A DNA stretch of 64,000 bases from Valencia hispanica (GCA_963556495.2 OY747714.1:50467041-50531040), one strand, 5' to 3'; shown: positions 10,996 through 22,263, numbered from the stretch's first letter. The notes: generated by a model from the letters alone, not told the origin. Program-made: numbers and translations.

Positions 10996-12059
10996 GCTAA
11001 TTTCTGCTGCGACATTCGGATGGTAGGGTCAGAATTTGGCGTCAACAACGTAAAAGCAAGGATCCATCCTGCCTTGTATCAATGATTCAGGCTGCTGGTG
11101 GTGTGATGGTGTGTGGGACATTTTCTTGGCACAATTTGGGCTCCTTTAGTACCAGTTGAGCATCATTGCAATGCCACAGCCTATTTGAGTATTGTTGCTG
11201 ACCATGTCCATCCCTTTATGACCACAGTGTACCCATCTTCTGATGGCTACTCCTGGCAGGATAATGCGCCATGTCATAAAGCTCGAATTATTTCAGACTG
11301 GTTTCATGAACATGAGAATGAGTTGACTGTACTCAAATGGCCTCCACAGTAACCAGATATCAATCCAATAGAGCACCTTTGGGATGTGGTGGAACGGGAG
11401 ATTCACATAAAGGATGTGCAGCCGACAAATCTGCAGCAACTGCGTGATGCTGTCATGTCAATATGGACCAGAATCTCTGAGGAATGTTTCCAGTACCTTG
11501 TTGAATCTATGTCACGAAAGATTAAAGGGGCAATTTTCTGAAATTTAAACTCGCGACTGACCCCATGTGGCCAAAAACGGAACTGCTCTTCCTTTCTGCT
11601 CGCTCTCGCAGAGCGCGCTCGTGCGCCGGTCGCTCTCAATCTTCTATCTTTTTAGGGCACTTGTCAGGAGTTTAACTTTCTTAGTCTTATGTGGAGTTAC
11701 TGTTTGTGTCAGAGTTGTCCTTGGTCTCTTCTGTGTATTTGCACAATCCATTTATCTGCTTGCGAGTGCTGACTACCGGTAGTGGCAGAGTGATCTGAAA
11801 CATTTAACATGAAAATCGGACCCGACAGAAAATAGAAAACATTGGATACAGGCTTATAGGTGCACCCACTGTGAGCTGACAAGGTGTCAGTATGCTCATC
11901 AGGAGATGTTTGAGTCATAAATGGTCAAATAAAAAGGCTATTGTTACGTTTATTTTGGGGGAAAAGTTGCATATAGCCTCTTTAAGGCAGTTCTGAACGC
12001 AAAAGGGTGTCCAACCCAGTACTAGCAAGGTGTACCTAATAAAGTGGCCAGTGAGTGTA
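10996..12059 (+). pseudogene. Tc1/mariner transposase remnant with long D-E spacing, and its 3' end
   Basis: The + strand encodes the C-terminal two thirds of a Tc1/mariner transposase: HVHPFMTTVYP, then SWQDNAPCHKARIISDWF and VLKWPPQ, a TAA in place of Ser at 11350-11352, then PDINPIEHLWDVVEREI and SRKIKG. The second catalytic Asp (codon 11260-11262) and the Glu (codon 11371-11373) have 36 residues between them, not the 34 typical of fish Tc1. The N-terminal part is missing or scrambled. The right end, tacctaataaagtggccagt, is a known fish transposon terminus and stops near TA at 12059. About 80 bp of GC-rich sequence near 11570-11640 separates the gene from the end. Confidence 0.8.
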
Positions 12060-12439
12060 TATCATTCACAACACGTAACACAAGGCAGGAAGGGTGGTTC
12101 TGGGACCCCCACTTGGAAGACTGGGACTCCACTAGCCCACTTTACAGGAGTGGGAGTGAGAGTCTTGGGGTACCGCGAGCACGTAGCTGTGGCCTGCATG
12201 TATGTGTGCATTAATGTGAGACCATGAAACTCCTCTTGGTTCAGTTCCACAGTCTGTAGCCTAGGGGCTGAGTCAGGGAGCTCACAGGCTCATATGGGGA
12301 ATGGGGTGGGATGGAGAGTCCTTTTGCACACACATCCAAGGGAGTTTTTTGTTTGTTCTACCAAGACCAGGGAGTCGAATTGCAGTAGATAAGAAATTGT
12401 TTTAGAAGCAGGCGAAGATCACTTTTTCTCTTGCTTTAG
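12060..12439. other. Unassigned spacer
   Basis: No gene or named repeat is recognised in this stretch. It is less AT-rich than its surroundings. Confidence 0.4.
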
Positions 12440-12720
12440 AGTCTGTCAGTGGTCCGAGTTCAGTCCAAATGGCCAAATCGTGGGTCAGATTATCTTCCAG
12501 CTGGCTGAGAACTTCTCCAAGTTGTTACCCATGCAGCAAAACGAGTCCAATTTTGCTCGCACATCGCAAATAGTCTGAGTGTTGACAGCACAGCAACATC
12601 CCTGTAGCCCGAGCAGCCTGCCAATTGCTGCCTTTAAGCTTGAAGTTTACAATACCTCCACCTGCAATAATCAGCAGATATCAGGTTATCATGAATCTAA
12701 TTTATATAAATGGTTCCAAC
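12440..12720 (-). repeat. R1 repeat family, small-ORF part, copy 3 (reverse)
   Basis: Read in reverse, the blocks cttcaagcttaaaggcagca, gggatgttgctgtgctgtca and acactcagactatttgcgat align with the end of the R1 ORF in the two + copies. The helix-coding part is present but broken by stops. Confidence 0.5.
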
Positions 12721-13539
12721 GGTCAAAAGTGAAAGACACAAGATCCTCCACAATGTTCCATGGGAACATCTCGGCTCTCCCTTTTAGCCGTTCTCCAGGA
12801 AAAAAAATTATTAATTGTATTAAGAGACCAGCTGACCAGATCCAGAACCATGGATGTTCTTTCTGGAGAAGAATGCAGAGGGAGGCTCCAAAAATAGTTG
12901 TCAAGACAAAAGAATGCAGAAGTAGACAACATTAGGGAGGGAAAGAGAAAGGAGTCCATCCTCGCGGAGAGCAGTGTTGCGATACACACAGCCATTGGGT
13001 GGCGCTAACCCACATTCTAGCTCCAACAGGAGAAGAAGAGGACCAGAAGTTTTATAAGGGCCCTGGTCACCGGAACACGCTCTCTTCAGTTTGGGCTTCC
13101 AGCCAGACAGCACTAGGAGGAACCCCATATTTCCTTTGCTGTTTCTGGGAGGAACTCATTCCAAGGACGACAAAGACTGCTGATCAATCAGGTGAATCGC
13201 AAACCCAACCACCCTGAGCCCTGCTTTCTGAACAGACGCTGCTGTGTGGAGCGAACCGCTAACAAGCTACTGAATGCCACAGAACCGCGTCCAGACTGGA
13301 GCATTACCCCACCGCGACAAAGCCTGGGACAATGCTATCTTGAACCTGCAGAGAAGGTACTGTCAGTGAAAGAGGGTAGAGCTGATTGCTGTTTAGGCAA
13401 GCTGGAGAAGACAACAAGGTTCCAGCTCATGGCAGCTACGCTACAACAGCCATAATCCTCCCACTGCTAACGGACCGCAGCTATTGTTGCGTTAGCTTCC
13501 CCCATCATCCACGGAGCAACCTGGAAAACTTTAACCGTT
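12721..13539. other. Unassigned, possibly more R1-derived sequence
   Basis: I find no convincing gene. Several overlapping frames of 70-120 codons exist on both strands but none shows a domain or an exon pattern. The part after about 13470 begins to resemble the spacer behind the R1 ORF. Confidence 0.35.
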
Positions 13540-14040
13540 CAATAAGGTCTGTCTGGGCAGAGGGGAGATTAGTTTAGTTTAAACAAGATTTAAGGGTTGT
13601 TTATTTTCACTGTGATTACTTGGTGTAGGATTTCATTTATTGCTTGGGTACAAACAGGCCGGTCGGCCTGGAGGTTCAAACTGATTTTGGAGGTTTCCGA
13701 TGGAAAGTTGTTTTATATCCTGCAACCTAAGTTACTCAATCTGACAGTTTTCCTTTGTTTGGTGTTTAGTAAATGAACCGGATAGGCTTTAAGCAGCGCC
13801 ACATGAGTTAGCTGTAGGCTACACGCTTTAGCGAACCACGTGGGCCTGCCTTTGTTCATTCTTTCTTTATTCATGAACAATAAAGACCGCCATTAATGCT
13901 ATTCAAAATAGAGATCGGCTTTAAAACAGTTTATACACTAAAACTAATCTTTTAAGTCATTTTTGAAACCGCCTTCTTGGTAAGTCAAAATACAAATTTA
14001 GATTGACATAATTGGTACGGCCGTTCATGTCAACATAAAG
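13540..14040 (+). repeat. R1-family AT-rich part, partial copy
   Basis: Short blocks (gtctgtctgggcagag, the ggtacaaacaggccg region) match 39900-40030 of R1 copy 2. The match is patchy. Confidence 0.45.
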
Positions 14041-14044
14041 TCTA

Positions 14045-14545
14045 AATATTAAAGGAGCATGGGGCAGAATGAAGAAACAAAACTCACGAGCGACGCGGCC
14101 GGCACTGCAAGTAACTGCACCACGGGAGGGCGCACAAACACTTCACAAAAAAAACATACCTCTTCACAGTGACATATTTATTTTTCTTAGTGCCACTTTT
14201 TAGTGGGCTGTGAGTCGTCCTTGGTCGTTTCCCAGTTGCAGAAGAATCCATTCTCACAATTGAATCAATGGAGGTCAGCCACCATTTTTCCTCCTCTTTT
14301 AAAGCTATCCAGATCGCACACGCAGTGTCAAGTGACGTCACACCGGTAGGACAGCGCGGGATATTCGGGCCCCCGAACTGCCGCACATTTTGCAGCACAC
14401 AGCCAGTTTTAAGAAAATGGAACGATACGTGGGTGGGCTCATTCTTTTTGGTTTATAACACTTCATCACCCAACAGCATTAAAAAACTGGACGTGGATGT
14501 TTACTTTATTGACAAATCCGGCCCCATGTTCCTTTTAAATTAGAT
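14045..14545 (-). mobile_element. MITE with inverted ends that retains a first exon
   Basis: The ends are imperfect inverted repeats, ttaaaggagcatggggc on the left and the complement of ttaaaaggaacatggggc on the right. On the minus strand an ATG near 14253 opens a basic peptide, MDSSATGKRPRTTHSPLKSG, and runs into a good splice donor (gtatgt) near 14155. TTAA at both borders would fit a TTAA-inserting superfamily, but the exact target duplication is not clear. No transposase core is present. Confidence 0.55.
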
Positions 14546-14549
14546 CAAT

Positions 14550-15353
14550 CACTGCGGTGACCGGTCCATAAAATAGAATCAATTATCTAAAGGTTATTGA
14601 TTTCTAATTCAGCAAATGGTTTAATGAAACATTGCTTTTTCCAAATAATGTTTTTCCTTCTTCAGCAAATGGTTTAATGAAACAATACTTCTTTACCAAA
14701 AAAATTTTCTTCACTTGACACTGCAAAAAACGATTTTCAAGAAAGTAAAAAATCCCTTGTTTGTGGACATTTTTTCGTATTTTTTAAATACATTGTCTTA
14801 TTTCAAGAAAGATTTTCAAGAAAATATTCACTTGTTCCATTGGCAGATTTTTTTTATAGCTTATTACAAGCAAAAATATCTTGTATAATTTATTTTTTTT
14901 CTTGTTTCTAGAGTAGCCTTTTTTCCAGTGTAATAAAACAAGCAATATACAAGATATTTTTGCTATTGGTGGTTTGAAAACAAACCAGATGGTGCTGATT
15001 AGTCTTAAACTAACCACAATTAGTTTAAAACTAACTTGGCTTCAGTCCCAAAACTCTTCCAAACAAGCCTTGGTCTTTAAGCAAACATTTTCATTCTGAA
15101 CCGTGACATCATTATCAATTTATTGGTTATTGTTTCTATTTCTGTGCATATTTATCACTTTTACTGTTTACTTTTGGGTGTTAGTGTTATTATAGGTATT
15201 CCTTTCTTAGTGGTTTAGTTGTGTGTTACTAGTTTAAGTTTCTTGATTAAAGCATGTTAACTGAAAGTTAAAGTCTTTTTTGTAAAAAACTCTTGTATTT
15301 TGGAAAACCGTTGTTGTTACTTCACCTATATGTGTAGTAACTTGCTGTTCAAA
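14550..15353 (+). repeat. AT-rich spacer and R1 3' part, copy 4
   Basis: After about 400 bp of AT-rich sequence with no gene, 14960-15353 matches the R1 tail: gattagtcttaaactaacc, ttggttattgtttct and tgtgtagtaacttgctg occur in the same order as in 10730-10995 and 40250-40625. Confidence 0.6.
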
Positions 15354-15590
15354 GAACGCCAAGAACTTATTCCATAATATATTGTTTAATTATCTCAGCC
15401 TTATCAGGCAGGTAAGCATAATTATAGACTGAGACTGAACAATTTGGCTATTGTATTCCTGGAATCCACCAGGTGGTGCCCCTAAACTTGGTAATTTTTA
15501 CATTGAATTATTCATCTTACTAATAATTTCCCTAAGCAATTATTCATAATTATTCATACCCAAAACCTACCTATCTGTGGCACAACAGCT
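15354..15590 (+). repeat. Dispersed repeat R2, copy 1
   Basis: The block from gaacttattccataat through tcagccttatcaggcagg to ctggaatccaccagg is repeated at 16495-16690 and in part at 40625-40770. It has no coding potential. Confidence 0.65.
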
Positions 15591-15639
15591 GGAAGTAAAA
15601 ACTTGAAAAAAAAGAAAGAAATTGTCTTTTGGGTAAGCT

Positions 15640-16283
15640 CTGTTTCTATTGATAGAGTTGGTTCCTTCATCCAGAAGTTAATGAATTCTAACTTTTCCTC
15701 AGGCTGTGTCCCACAGTGTTTTAAACAGGCTATTGTGCAACCACCTATAAAAAGTATATTGCTGAGGCATTGATGTGGTTGGAAGTCTGCATCAACGGGA
15801 TGCAACTTCAGGTCAAAGACTCGATGCAATCTGCTGGGATTCCTTAAATAGGAAACTAACAAACGTTAAATTAACTGGAATGTTTGTATGATGAAATCAC
15901 TTTTATAATTGTTTTTAATGTCCTCCTTTTAATGGTTGATTCTGGCAGTTCGGCCGCTCTATTATCATTTGATCTGTCAGCTGCCTTTGAACATGACGTT
16001 TTGTCCAAACACATGTGGGGTGCCTCAGGGCTCTATTTCGAGTCCAGCGCTTTTTTCTTTGTATATGCCTCCATTTGGTTTCACTTTCCACTGCTTTTCT
16101 GATGACCTTCAAACTTTTCGTCCTTGTTCTTCCTCCCTTCCTGCTGATGTCTTTGAACATGTCATCCATCTGTTTGTTTCCTGCTGGTTGGACTACTGCA
16201 CCTCCCTCTATCCTGGCCTGGACTGTTCTTCCTCGCTTCGCTTTCAGTTGGTCCAGAATGCAGCGGCTGACAGAGGTCATATT
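15640..16283 (+). pseudogene. L2 LINE reverse transcriptase remnant, unit 1 copy
   Basis: In shifting frames the + strand gives [53 protein letters not shown] and CWLDYCTSLYPGL, ending LRFQLVQNAAA. These are ordered motifs of L2-type reverse transcriptase (palm and thumb), with the catalytic loop degraded to HCFSDD. Large parts are deleted. A Tc1 element starts at the TA that follows, and the same L2-Tc1 junction occurs at 41626, so this composite predates the segmental duplication. Confidence 0.8.
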
Positions 16284-16285
16284 TA

Positions 16286-17330
16286 CAGGTGAAACTTCGT
16301 GATTCAGAACATCATGCAAAAGTTATTTTATTCCAGTAATTCAACTTAAAATATGAAATTAATACATAGACTCATTACATGCAGATATTCAGAGCCTTTA
16401 TTTGTTATCATTTTGATGGTTATGGTTTACAGCTTATGAAAACCCCAAATTCAAAATTTTAGAAAAGTAGAATACAATTAATGTCCACAGCGTAAGAACT
16501 TATTCCTTCATCTATTGTTTAATTATCTCAGCCTTATCAGGCAGGCAATGATAAACATAAACTGAGACTGAACAATTTAGCTATATATACTCCTGGAATC
16601 CACCAGGATGGTCCCCCCAAAACTAAATTTTACATAAAATTATTAATCTTATTAATAATTGCCCTAGGCCCTATCTGGCACAACAAGTGTGAAGTTTCCA
16701 CAGTCTGTGTTGATTTGGGGAGCCATGTCACTGAGCTTTATTAAGTCCAGACTTAACAGCGCCATATACCAGGACATTTTGGAGCACTTCATGCTTCCTT
16801 CTGCAGACTAGCTTTATGGAGATGCTGACTTCATTTACCATCAGGACTTGGTACTTGCCCACACTGCCAAAAGTACCAAAACCTCGTTTAATGAGTGTGG
16901 GGCTACTGTGCTTGTTTGGCCAGCAAACTGGCCTGACCTCTGACCCCTATAGAAAATCTATGGAGCATTGCCAAGAGAAAGATGAGAGACATGAGACGGA
17001 ACAATGCAAAAGAGCTGAAGGCCGCTATTGAAGCATCTTGGTTTTCTATAACACCTCAGCAGAACCACAGGCTGATAGCATCCATGCCACGCCACATTGA
17101 GGCAGTCATTGATGCAAAAGGAGCCCAGACCAAGTACTGAGTGCCTATCCATGATTAGACTTTAAACAGGTCCCACATTTGACACATTTGATTTGTTTTA
17201 TTAATTTCATGTCTTCTTCTAATTTTCTGAGATTTAGAATTTGGGGTTTTCATAAGTTGTAAGCCATAATCATCAAAATTACAACCAAAAAAGTCTTGAA
17301 ATATCTCGCTTTGCAGAGTTCAAAGTTGTG
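16286..17330 (+). pseudogene. Tc1-like transposon remnant with R2 inside
   Basis: The left end caggtgaaacttcgtgattc adjoins TA at 16284-16285. The 5' untranslated part follows to about 16490, then R2 (16495-16690) sits where the N-terminal coding region should be. From 16690 the C-terminal half of a DD34E transposase is read with several stops: VLIWGAMSLSF, YQDILEHFMLPSAD, then HQDLVLAHTAKSTKTSFNE and VLVWPANWPDL, and finally SMPRHIEAVIDAKGAQTKY. The second Asp is kept and the Glu motif is broken by stops (WPDL*PL*K). The right end fades at about 17330. Confidence 0.8.
16495..16690 (+). repeat. Dispersed repeat R2, copy 2, inside a Tc1 remnant
   Basis: About 200 bp, close in sequence to 15354-15590 (tattgtttaattatctcagc and following). 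It replaces the N-terminal coding half of the Tc1 element around it. Confidence 0.65.
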
Positions 17331-17639
17331 ATGTTCAGCCTCTGTGAGGAAGCACTTGATTACATGTGCTTTTGCCTGTTGCTTATTGCATTTGATCCTA
17401 AAGTTGTTGGGATTTTGTTAACATGCTTTTTGTTTCAGTGATTAATATAAACAAGGTTTTATTTTTAATCAAAAGGGGGGAATTGTGGAGGAAAATAAGC
17501 AATTATAGGTATTTATAACTTGTGAAAGCAACTTAATTTAGGAATATTCTCTGGAATGGACACTTACAGCTCAGTAACCACACAGGTCATCTGCCAGAAA
17601 CTGGAGGGGTAATTTAGGCTTAGGAGGATGTTGTAAATA
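17331..17639 (+). other. Spacer with a possible LTR start
   Basis: A purine run aaaaggggggaat at 17473-17485 is followed by tgtggaggaaaataagc, a layout like a polypurine tract next to an LTR. There is no second copy in the window to confirm it. The rest is unassigned. Confidence 0.3.
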
Positions 17640-19081
17640 ATGTTGTAAAAATCCAAATAACTTTACAGATCTTCATTGTAAAGGGTTTAAAAAATGTTTT
17701 CCATGCATGTTCAATTAACCATAATCAATTAATTAACATGCACCTGTGGAATGGTCATTAACACCATAACAGCTTACAGAAAGTAGGCATTTAAGGTCAC
17801 AGTTCTAAAAACACAGGACATTAAAGAGACTTGTCTACTGATTGTGAAAAACACCCAAAGAAAGATGCCCAGGGTCCCTGCTCATCTGCGTGAACGTGCA
17901 TTAGGCATGCTGCAGGGAGGCACGAGGACTGCTGATGTGGCTAGGGCAATAAATTGCCATGTCCGCACTGTGAGACGCCTAAGACCGCTACAGGGAGACA
18001 GGAAGGATAGCTGATCATCCTCGCAGTGGAAGACCACGTGTAACAACACCTGCACAAGATCGGTACATCCGAATATCACACCTGCGTGACAGGTATAGGA
18101 TGGCCACAACTTCCCGAGTCACACCAGGAACACACAATCCCTCCATCAGTGCTCAGACTGTCCGCAATAGGCTGAGAGAGGCTGGACTGAGGGCTTGTAG
18201 GCCTGTTGTAAGCCAGGTCCTTACCAGACATCACCAGCAACAACGCCGCCTATGGGCACAAACCCACCTTCGCTGGACCAGACAGGAGTGGCAAAAAGTG
18301 CTCTTCACTGATGAGTCACGGTTTTGTCTCACCAGGGGTGATGGACGGATTCGTGTTTATCGTGGAAGGAATGAGCGTTACACCGAGGGCTGTACCCTGG
18401 AGCAGGATGGATTTGGAGGTGGGGGGTCCGTCATGGTCTGGGGCGGTATATCACATCACCATCGGACTGAGCTTGTTGTCATTGCAGGCAATCTCAATGC
18501 CTTGCGGTACAGGGAAGACATCCTCCTCCCTCATGTGGTACCCTTTATGCATGCTCATCCGGACATGATCCTCCAGCAGGACAATGCCACCAGCCATACT
18601 GCTCGTTCTGTGCGTGAGTTTTTGCATGACAGCAATGTTAGTGTTCTGCCATGGCCAGCGAAGAGCCTGGATCTCAATCCCATTGAACACGTCTGGGACC
18701 TGTTAGATCGCAGGGTGAGGGCTAGGACCATTCCCCCCAGAAATGTCCAGGAACTTGCAAGTGCCTTGGTGGAAGAGTGGGGTAACATCTCACAGCAAGA
18801 ACTGACGAATCCGGTCCAGTCCATGAGGAGGAGATGCACTGCAGTACTTCAAGCAGCTGGTGGCCACACCAGATACTGACTGGTACTTTTGATTTTGAGC
18901 CTCCCTTCATTCAAGGACACATTATTCTATTTCTGTTAGTCACATGTCTGTGAAACATTTTTAGTTTATGTCTTATGGTGTTGACTCTTTTAGTGTTCAT
19001 ACAAATATTTACACACATTAAGTTTACTGAAAGTAAAAACTGTTGAAAGTCAGAGGACGTTTCTTTTTTTCCCTGAGTTTA
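17640..19081 (+). mobile_element. Tc1-like transposon lacking its 5' inverted end
   Basis: The sequence from tgttgtaaaaatccaaataa through the transposase gene to the right terminus (agaggacgtttcttttttt then gagttta at 19081) follows the known layout of a widespread fish Tc1 element. The matching left terminus is not present upstream of 17640, so the copy is 5'-truncated. Confidence 0.85.
17865..18879 (+). pseudogene. Tc1-like DD34E transposase, single frameshift
   Basis: The enzyme would cut and rejoin the transposon at TA sites. From the ATG at 17865 (MPRVPAHLRERALGMLQGG) the frame covers the first helix-turn-helix, then shifts near 17980-18000. In the new frame the protein runs without a stop to the TGA at 18877-18879: DHPRSGRPRVTTPAQDRY, then ISAQTVRNRLREAGL (second helix-turn-helix), VLFTDESRFCL (Asp codon 18310-18312), MILQQDNATSHTA (18580-18582) and LDLNPIEHVWD (Glu 18685-18687, giving the 34-residue spacing). 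The longest uninterrupted stretch from an ATG is 18100-18879. Apart from the frameshift all catalytic residues are kept, so this is the best preserved transposase in the window. Confidence 0.92.
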
Positions 19082-19139
19082 GTCAGTCAAACACTCAGTC
19101 ATGGCATTGATGTCCTTTCCATGTTCTTGGCAAAGAGTC

Positions 19140-19690
19140 ATCCAGTCTGTGGTCTCAAAACAACCCTTTTTCTCTTGTGGAGCAGCTGACGAACTGTTCA
19201 AATGTTAGAAGTGTAGTAGAGAGCACGGCGTGATTAAAATCACCAGATATTGCCACAAAAGGAATTGGGGTGCTGGGCCTGTAGCTCAGCGACAACAGAA
19301 CTGATGACATCATATGCATTGTTGCCAACGGCTGAAGGTGGAATGTAAACAACTGCCAGAAAAAACACGGACTCTCGGCAAATAATATGGACGAAAACTT
19401 ACTACCAAGAGTTCAATATCTGGGCTGCAGAGACGACACTTCACAGTAACATGTCCTGGATGACACCATCTCTGGTTGACAAACACTGCTACTCCACCTC
19501 CGTTTCTTTTCCTGCTCGTCTTCAGATCTCTGTCTGCTTGTACAGTCAGGAAGCCTGGCAGAGAGACGTTGGAGTCGGGGATATGATCCTGTAGCCACGT
19601 CTCAGTGAAACACATAACACTGCATTCCCGATACTCTCGCTGAGTCCTTTTAAGGACTTTGAGTTCATCCATCTTGTTAGCCAGTTATCT
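19140..19690 (-). pseudogene. LINE endonuclease remnant
   Basis: The minus strand encodes the N-terminal part of an APE-type endonuclease: MCFTETWLQDHIPDS, RKRNGGGVAVFVNQRWC, PDIELLVVSFRPYYLP, and after a frameshift near 19330 VAISGDFNHAVLSTTL. TETWL and GDFNH are active-site motifs of LINE endonucleases. Reverse transcriptase is absent. The clade differs from the L2 pieces; I cannot name it with certainty. Confidence 0.75.
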
Positions 19691-19801
19691 CACGTTGCCC
19701 GTATGATTGATGGAAGAGATGGTTTGAACTTCCTCCTTCTGTCTCCTTTTTGCTCCTGCTCTGCATCCACGCCTTGAGGTATTATTTCAGCTTTTGCTAT
19801 G

Positions 19802-20430
19802 TTAACCTCTTAAGCCCCACAGCCCCGGCGCCGGGTCACTGTGGGGGAAGGGCGGGGAAATGTCCGAATTTAGTTGACCTGTGGTCACTGATTGCTAAAC
19901 ATGTCCTATCATTATAAACCTCAGAATCTCAGCTAAACACTCATATAAACCCAGAAACAATAACAAGCAATTAAAGAAAAAGTTGTGCTATTTTGCGATT
20001 TTTAGATGAACACATTCAACCGAACCTGTCGGTCTCTCTGCCGAACAGAACCGAGCAAACTTTGCCTTCCCTGAAAGCCAGCATCCCACAGATTCTAAAG
20101 CTCCAAGTCTCATCACGCTACGTGCAAATTTCAGCAAATGAGCAGCAAAAGACGCCCAAAAATACGTACAGCATTTGAAAAACAAGAGCATAAATTTTTT
20201 CTTACCTTAGTTTTTTCCGTGCTGAAAAGAATAATCCACCGTGATATGACTGTATTTCCAGAATAACTAAAATATCCAGTGTGTATTTAGAAAAGAAAAA
20301 GTGAAAAAAAATAATCCTTTGCCATTATTTTTTTTTAATTTGATTCGAGGAAGCTCAACTTTGTCTGACATGCGCACTGTGAACTTTCCCCCTGTAAACA
20401 TTTGCTTTGTCCAATCTGCTTCAAAGTTCT
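19802..20430 (-). mobile_element. piggyBac end, reverse copy of 1317-1950
   Basis: It begins with TTAA at 19802-19805 and cctcttaagccccacagccc. The next 600 bp match, in reverse complement, the 3' region of the piggyBac at the left edge of the window, including the last codons of its transposase near 20390. The match stops at about 20430. Confidence 0.8.
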
Positions 20431-20647
20431 GATGTCAGCGTGATTCTATAGGATTGTACGATTCTAACCATATGTCAATCATCCAAATCGGCCAATAGAA
20501 ACTGGAGTTACAGGTCCGCGTAATTCTAAAAACAGATATATTGTTTACCTCGGGGGCGAGCGCTGTGACGCAGTTACGCGCAGGTGATCAGGTGGTCAGA
20601 TGAGCAGGTGACGATTCAGCTTCGATTGTTTTGTTTGCGTTCGGAAA

Positions 20648-20851
20648 ATGGCGCTTCAAGAGAAGAGAACCATCACTGACGAAGCCCTGGTGATTCTTTG
20701 GAATGATAGTTCATCGGAGGTTTGTGTTGAGGACTCGTCATCAGAAAAGGAAAACCAGATTTTTACCAGGAAGAGAAGTATGTCCCAACTAGCTAATGCT
20801 AATAGCTCTGAGCCATTTTATATAGATCTTTTTTTGTGTGTGTGTTCTTAG
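20648..20851 (+). pseudogene. Possible piggyBac transposase N-terminus (first exon)
   Basis: A 67-residue frame begins MALQEKRTITDEALVILW and continues with an acidic serine-rich stretch (NDSSSEVCVEDSSSEKEN). An acidic N-terminus beginning with an EALxLL-like helix is usual in piggyBac transposases, and the position next to a piggyBac end fits, but no catalytic domain follows. Upstream is a GC-rich, CpG-bearing 100 bp that could be a promoter. The ending (a run of T then GTGTGTGTG) looks like loss of the downstream part. The call is tentative. Confidence 0.4.
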
Positions 20852-21212
20852 ATGTTTGTATATAGACAGTTTTTGTAACTATTTTGTTCACATCAATAAA
20901 TAAGAATATTATTGAACGGTTATTTAATATCACAAAGTGCGTCATTATTTAATAATTCCTCACAGACTGAGGTTTCTGTTGATTTTCTGTTTACACTGAA
21001 TGACATCATGCCCTTTAACCTGAGAATATTCCATCAGACCAATAAAAAAACGTGTTCATCCATAAATGTGACCCTAATGCTGTTTTCAGGAGGTCCTTTT
21101 AATCTGACAGTCGAGCCTCATTGTGACTCATATTCTCAGAGACTGAATGAGCGTCCACCAAGCTGTCAGAATAGTTTCAGAAGAGTTTCCTCAGACAGCA
21201 GCAGCTGGTGGC

Positions 21213-21243
<31 letters not shown>

Positions 21244-21589
21244 GTTGCTTCTTTAATCTGTAAACGAGTGAAAGGCGTCCATGATGAGTCAGCTTTTCCT
21301 GTCTGCTGCTGGTGAGTCTCCAGTTATCTGCTCTGTGGTGAGACCAGCAGGACGCCTGCTTCTCCAGCGAGAGTTGCTTTAAACTAAAGGTTATACAGTA
21401 TAAATACCTATATTTAGAATTTTTGTTAGAAAATGATTTTACTTAAAGGGTGGACAATTTAAGTTTGATTTAATTTAAGGTTTGATCATTTGTGTTGTGG
21501 GATAATATTATTTTTCTTGAATTTTTTTTTACCCGAGTTGGAAAAACGTAATTGCTTTTCATCGTCCTGTGTGACCTTAGAGTTTAAAT
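20852..21589. other. Spacer with a TCA microsatellite
   Basis: No gene is supported. A (TCA)n tract of about ten units lies at 21216-21244. An aataaa near 20896 could end the short transcript unit before it. Confidence 0.45.
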
Positions 21590-22254
21590 TAGGGCCGGGA
21601 CATTAACGCGTTAATTAAAATCAATTAATTACACAAAAATAACGAGTTAAACATTTTTTACGCATTTTAATCGCACTTATTTTTCCACTGCGGAACGTTT
21701 CTCACTGGATGAGTTTCAGCAAACCGATTATACTGGAACACAAACAAGCGTTCATTAGACAGTTAACTACAAACCACAGTGAACATGGACAAAGAAGCTG
21801 ATGAGACCGCTTTGGTCGCCCCGTGGATGGGAAGTTTTGTTATTAAAAACGAATGGATGGAAGCGTCGATAAGAGCATGGTTGTGTGCAAGCTATGCAAC
21901 AAGGAATTCGCATATCACATGGAGCCTCAAGTATCACCTCAATGCTAAACATATAGCACAAAAGGGTACATGAATTTCTGAAATGTAGGCTACTATATTT
22001 CTAAATATGCTGTTGCTGCACTTAATGGCAAAATTGCACTGGTCTGTTGGACTTGGTTGAACAAAAATAAACAATATTTTGTTGCTTAAGCTTATGTATT
22101 CAGTCATTATTCAATGGTATACTAAAAATCTATATTAAAAACTTCTCACTGTTCTCAGGTCAAATATTTATATGCGATTAAAATGCGATTCATTTTGATT
22201 AATTCATTACAAAGCCTCTAATTAGATTATTTATTTAATTGAGTCCCAGCCCTA
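21590..22254 (+). mobile_element. Non-autonomous hAT element with BED-finger remnant
   Basis: The ends are tagggccgggac and gagtcccagcccta, inverted and imperfect. The flanks gtttaaat (21582-21589) and gtttaata (22255-22262) match at 7 of 8 bases, as expected for the 8-bp hAT target duplication. The inside holds a short + strand frame from 21785 whose end, in another frame, reads VCKLCNKEFAYH, the zinc knuckle of a BED domain. The catalytic part is deleted. Confidence 0.75.
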
Positions 22255-22263
22255 GTTTAATAA

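Noticed and set aside
12579..12935. 118-codon + frame in the R1-related region.
   Set aside because: Overlaps R1 copy 3 on the other strand; no conservation in frame with other copies.
15465..15495. tggtgcccctaaacttgg behind R2 looked like a primer-binding site.
   Set aside because: The same sequence follows R2 at copies in different contexts, and no LTR boundary (TG...CA) could be set; the other copy reads atggtcccccc.
21216..21244. Poly-Ser frame ending.
   Set aside because: Produced by the (TCA)n microsatellite.
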